DNA of 25,810 nt from a virus: positions 1 to 25,810 of IMG/VR virus record IMGVR_UViG_3300031578_000302; one strand, written 5' to 3'. The notes under the pieces are model-generated. The model made no database searches, was not told the origin of the DNA, and saw only the letters and a program-made list of their open reading frames with translations. Below, piece after piece: positions 25,072 through 25,810 of the stretch; positions within the stretch are counted from its first letter, which is position 1; every line of letters starts with the position of its first letter. The position numbers were made by a program, and so were the translations under genes.

Positions 25072-25326
25072 ATGCCCAAAAAAGAAACCACGGTAGAACA
25101 GCTGCAACCAGGACACCCGTCGTACAAGGATGGTCGTGGAACTGATCAGTACATCATCACTGAGAGCAGCGAGCGCACGGTCTTTGTTGAGTCTGTTGCG
25201 CAACTCGACGAGAGAATCAATGCAATCGAGTACAACAGACAGCGCTTCAACACTAAGTTTGACGCTCAGCGAGATCGATTGATTCGCTTGCGCACGGACT
25301 TACTAACTGCTCAAGGAACAGAATAA
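25072..25326 (+). CDS. Small coiled-coil protein after the tail fibre
   Basis: This 84-aa protein starts at ATG 25072 with AGGA 7 nt upstream. The first 35 residues are polar (QPGHPSYKDGRGTDQYIITE) and the last ~40 form one strongly amphipathic helix (VAQLDERINAIEYNRQRFNT, then KFDAQRDRLIRLRTDLLTAQ) with heptad-like spacing, so it is probably oligomeric. Its stop TAA overlaps the next ATG (TAATG). I do not recognise a family. It could be a fibre-assembly chaperone, a fibre-tip or virion component, or a regulator of the downstream membrane protein. Position alone does not decide. Confidence 0.65.
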   Translation: MPKKETTVEQLQPGHPSYKDGRGTDQYIITESSERTVFVESVAQLDERINAIEYNRQRFNTKFDAQRDRLIRLRTDLLTAQGTE

Positions 25327-25810
25327 TGAAACACCTAGCCAAAATAACTCTGATCACAATCCTGGTCTCTTTCTCAGGCCAAAGCGCATTCGCGCAAGAA
25401 GCACCACCCGCTGCTGAACCAGCTGTGGAAACACCCGCGCCTGCGGCAACACCTACGGCGACGACACCTGATGCACCAGCTCCAGTGGCAGAGCCAGCAG
25501 CCGAACCTGCCCCAGCTCCGTCAGCTGAACCAGAAAAAGTCTCAGCACTAGAACCCGTGGTAGCAGAATCAGCTAGCCCTGCACTCAGTCGAGTCATGAC
25601 TCACGTGATTGAACTGATGGCAACGCTGCTGATGGTACTCATGACCGCACTCATCGGGAAAGCAACTTCATACTTCACCAAGAAGACAAAGATCGAAATC
25701 CCTGCCAAGACCGAAGAGATGCTCGCGTCATGGGGAGGTAAAGCTGTCAACTACGCTAGCGAGAAGGCTCACCAATACAACGCCGAGAAGGGCGAACTGA
25801 TGAAGTGTCC
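25326..25810 (+). CDS. Signal-peptide membrane protein, probable LL-H type holin (3' partial)
   Basis: The frame starts at ATG 25326 in a TAATG overlap and is open to the window edge (161 codons visible, no stop). Residues 1-23 are a typical signal peptide (MKHLAKITLITILVSFSGQS with an AFA-Q cleavage site). Residues 24-85 are an Ala/Pro/Glu-rich linker with repeated AEPA/APAP units. Residues about 94-111 form one transmembrane helix (VIELMATLLMVLMTALIG). The C-terminal part (KTKIEIPAKTEEMLASWGGK, then AVNYASEKAHQYNAEKG) resembles the cytosolic helix of LL-H superfamily holins. The signal would place the linker outside the inner membrane. Location after the fibre gene suits a lysis cassette. 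A non-lytic membrane protein is the alternative. Confidence 0.6.
   Translation, partial: MKHLAKITLITILVSFSGQSAFAQEAPPAAEPAVETPAPAATPTATTPDAPAPVAEPAAEPAPAPSAEPEKVSALEPVVAESASPALSRVMTHVIELMATLLMVLMTALIGKATSYFTKKTKIEIPAKTEEMLASWGGKAVNYASEKAHQYNAEKGELMKC

Noticed and set aside
1-25810. tRNA genes, insertion sequences, integrase or attachment sites
   Set aside because: No cloverleaf-like stretch, transposase motif or terminal repeat pair was seen; the few gaps are too short except those described.

Overview
This window is one uninterrupted plus-strand block of late structural genes from a large double-stranded DNA phage with a contractile tail (myovirus type) or a prophage of that type. The evidence is a recognisable tail sheath, a tail tube directly after it, a tail-assembly chaperone pair with overlapping frames, a tape measure, then a baseplate in the order hub, OB-fold spike, gp25-like, J-like, I-position protein and fibre. 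Genes are packed with stop/start overlaps (TAATG, ATGA), many use TTG or GTG starts, and no convincing gene lies on the minus strand. Base composition is moderate (roughly 50-55% GC by eye). Nothing in the window identifies the host; a cleavable-looking signal peptide on the last gene is compatible with a Gram-negative host but does not prove it.

Layout. 2-4547: neck/connector region, with a 5'-truncated protein carrying a carboxypeptidase-regulatory-like beta domain, a 576-aa virion protein, a zinc-ribbon protein, a gp10-like neck protein and a probable tail terminator. 4558-4851: small charged protein of unknown role. 4873-8153: tail sheath (779 aa), a J-domain protein, and tail tube. 8236-9181: chaperones G and G-T joined by a probable programmed frameshift. 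9181-11415: tape measure (744 aa; at the family rule of about 0.15 nm per residue this predicts a tail of about 110 nm). 11412-21498: hub, spike, a duplicated Ala/Gly-rich protein, a LysM-gp25 fusion, baseplate J and a very large protein in the gpI position. 21510-25064: a 1184-aa right-handed beta-helix tail fibre or spike. 25072-25810: a coiled-coil protein and a 3'-truncated membrane protein resembling an LL-H type holin, marking the transition to lysis.

How the genes work together. The neck proteins would close the filled head and cap the tail. The tape measure with its G/G-T chaperones sets tube length, tube and sheath polymerise on the hub/spike/wedge complex, and the fibre attaches to the baseplate periphery.

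The most unexpected items are: a leader at 2108-2293 with three TTGAC elements at exactly 32-bp intervals (two of them perfect palindromes) followed by mutually exclusive hairpins; a J-domain co-chaperone gene between sheath and tube whose reading frame seems to start at a non-ATG/GTG/TTG codon; and a family of similar small beta domains that recurs inside at least five different virion proteins.
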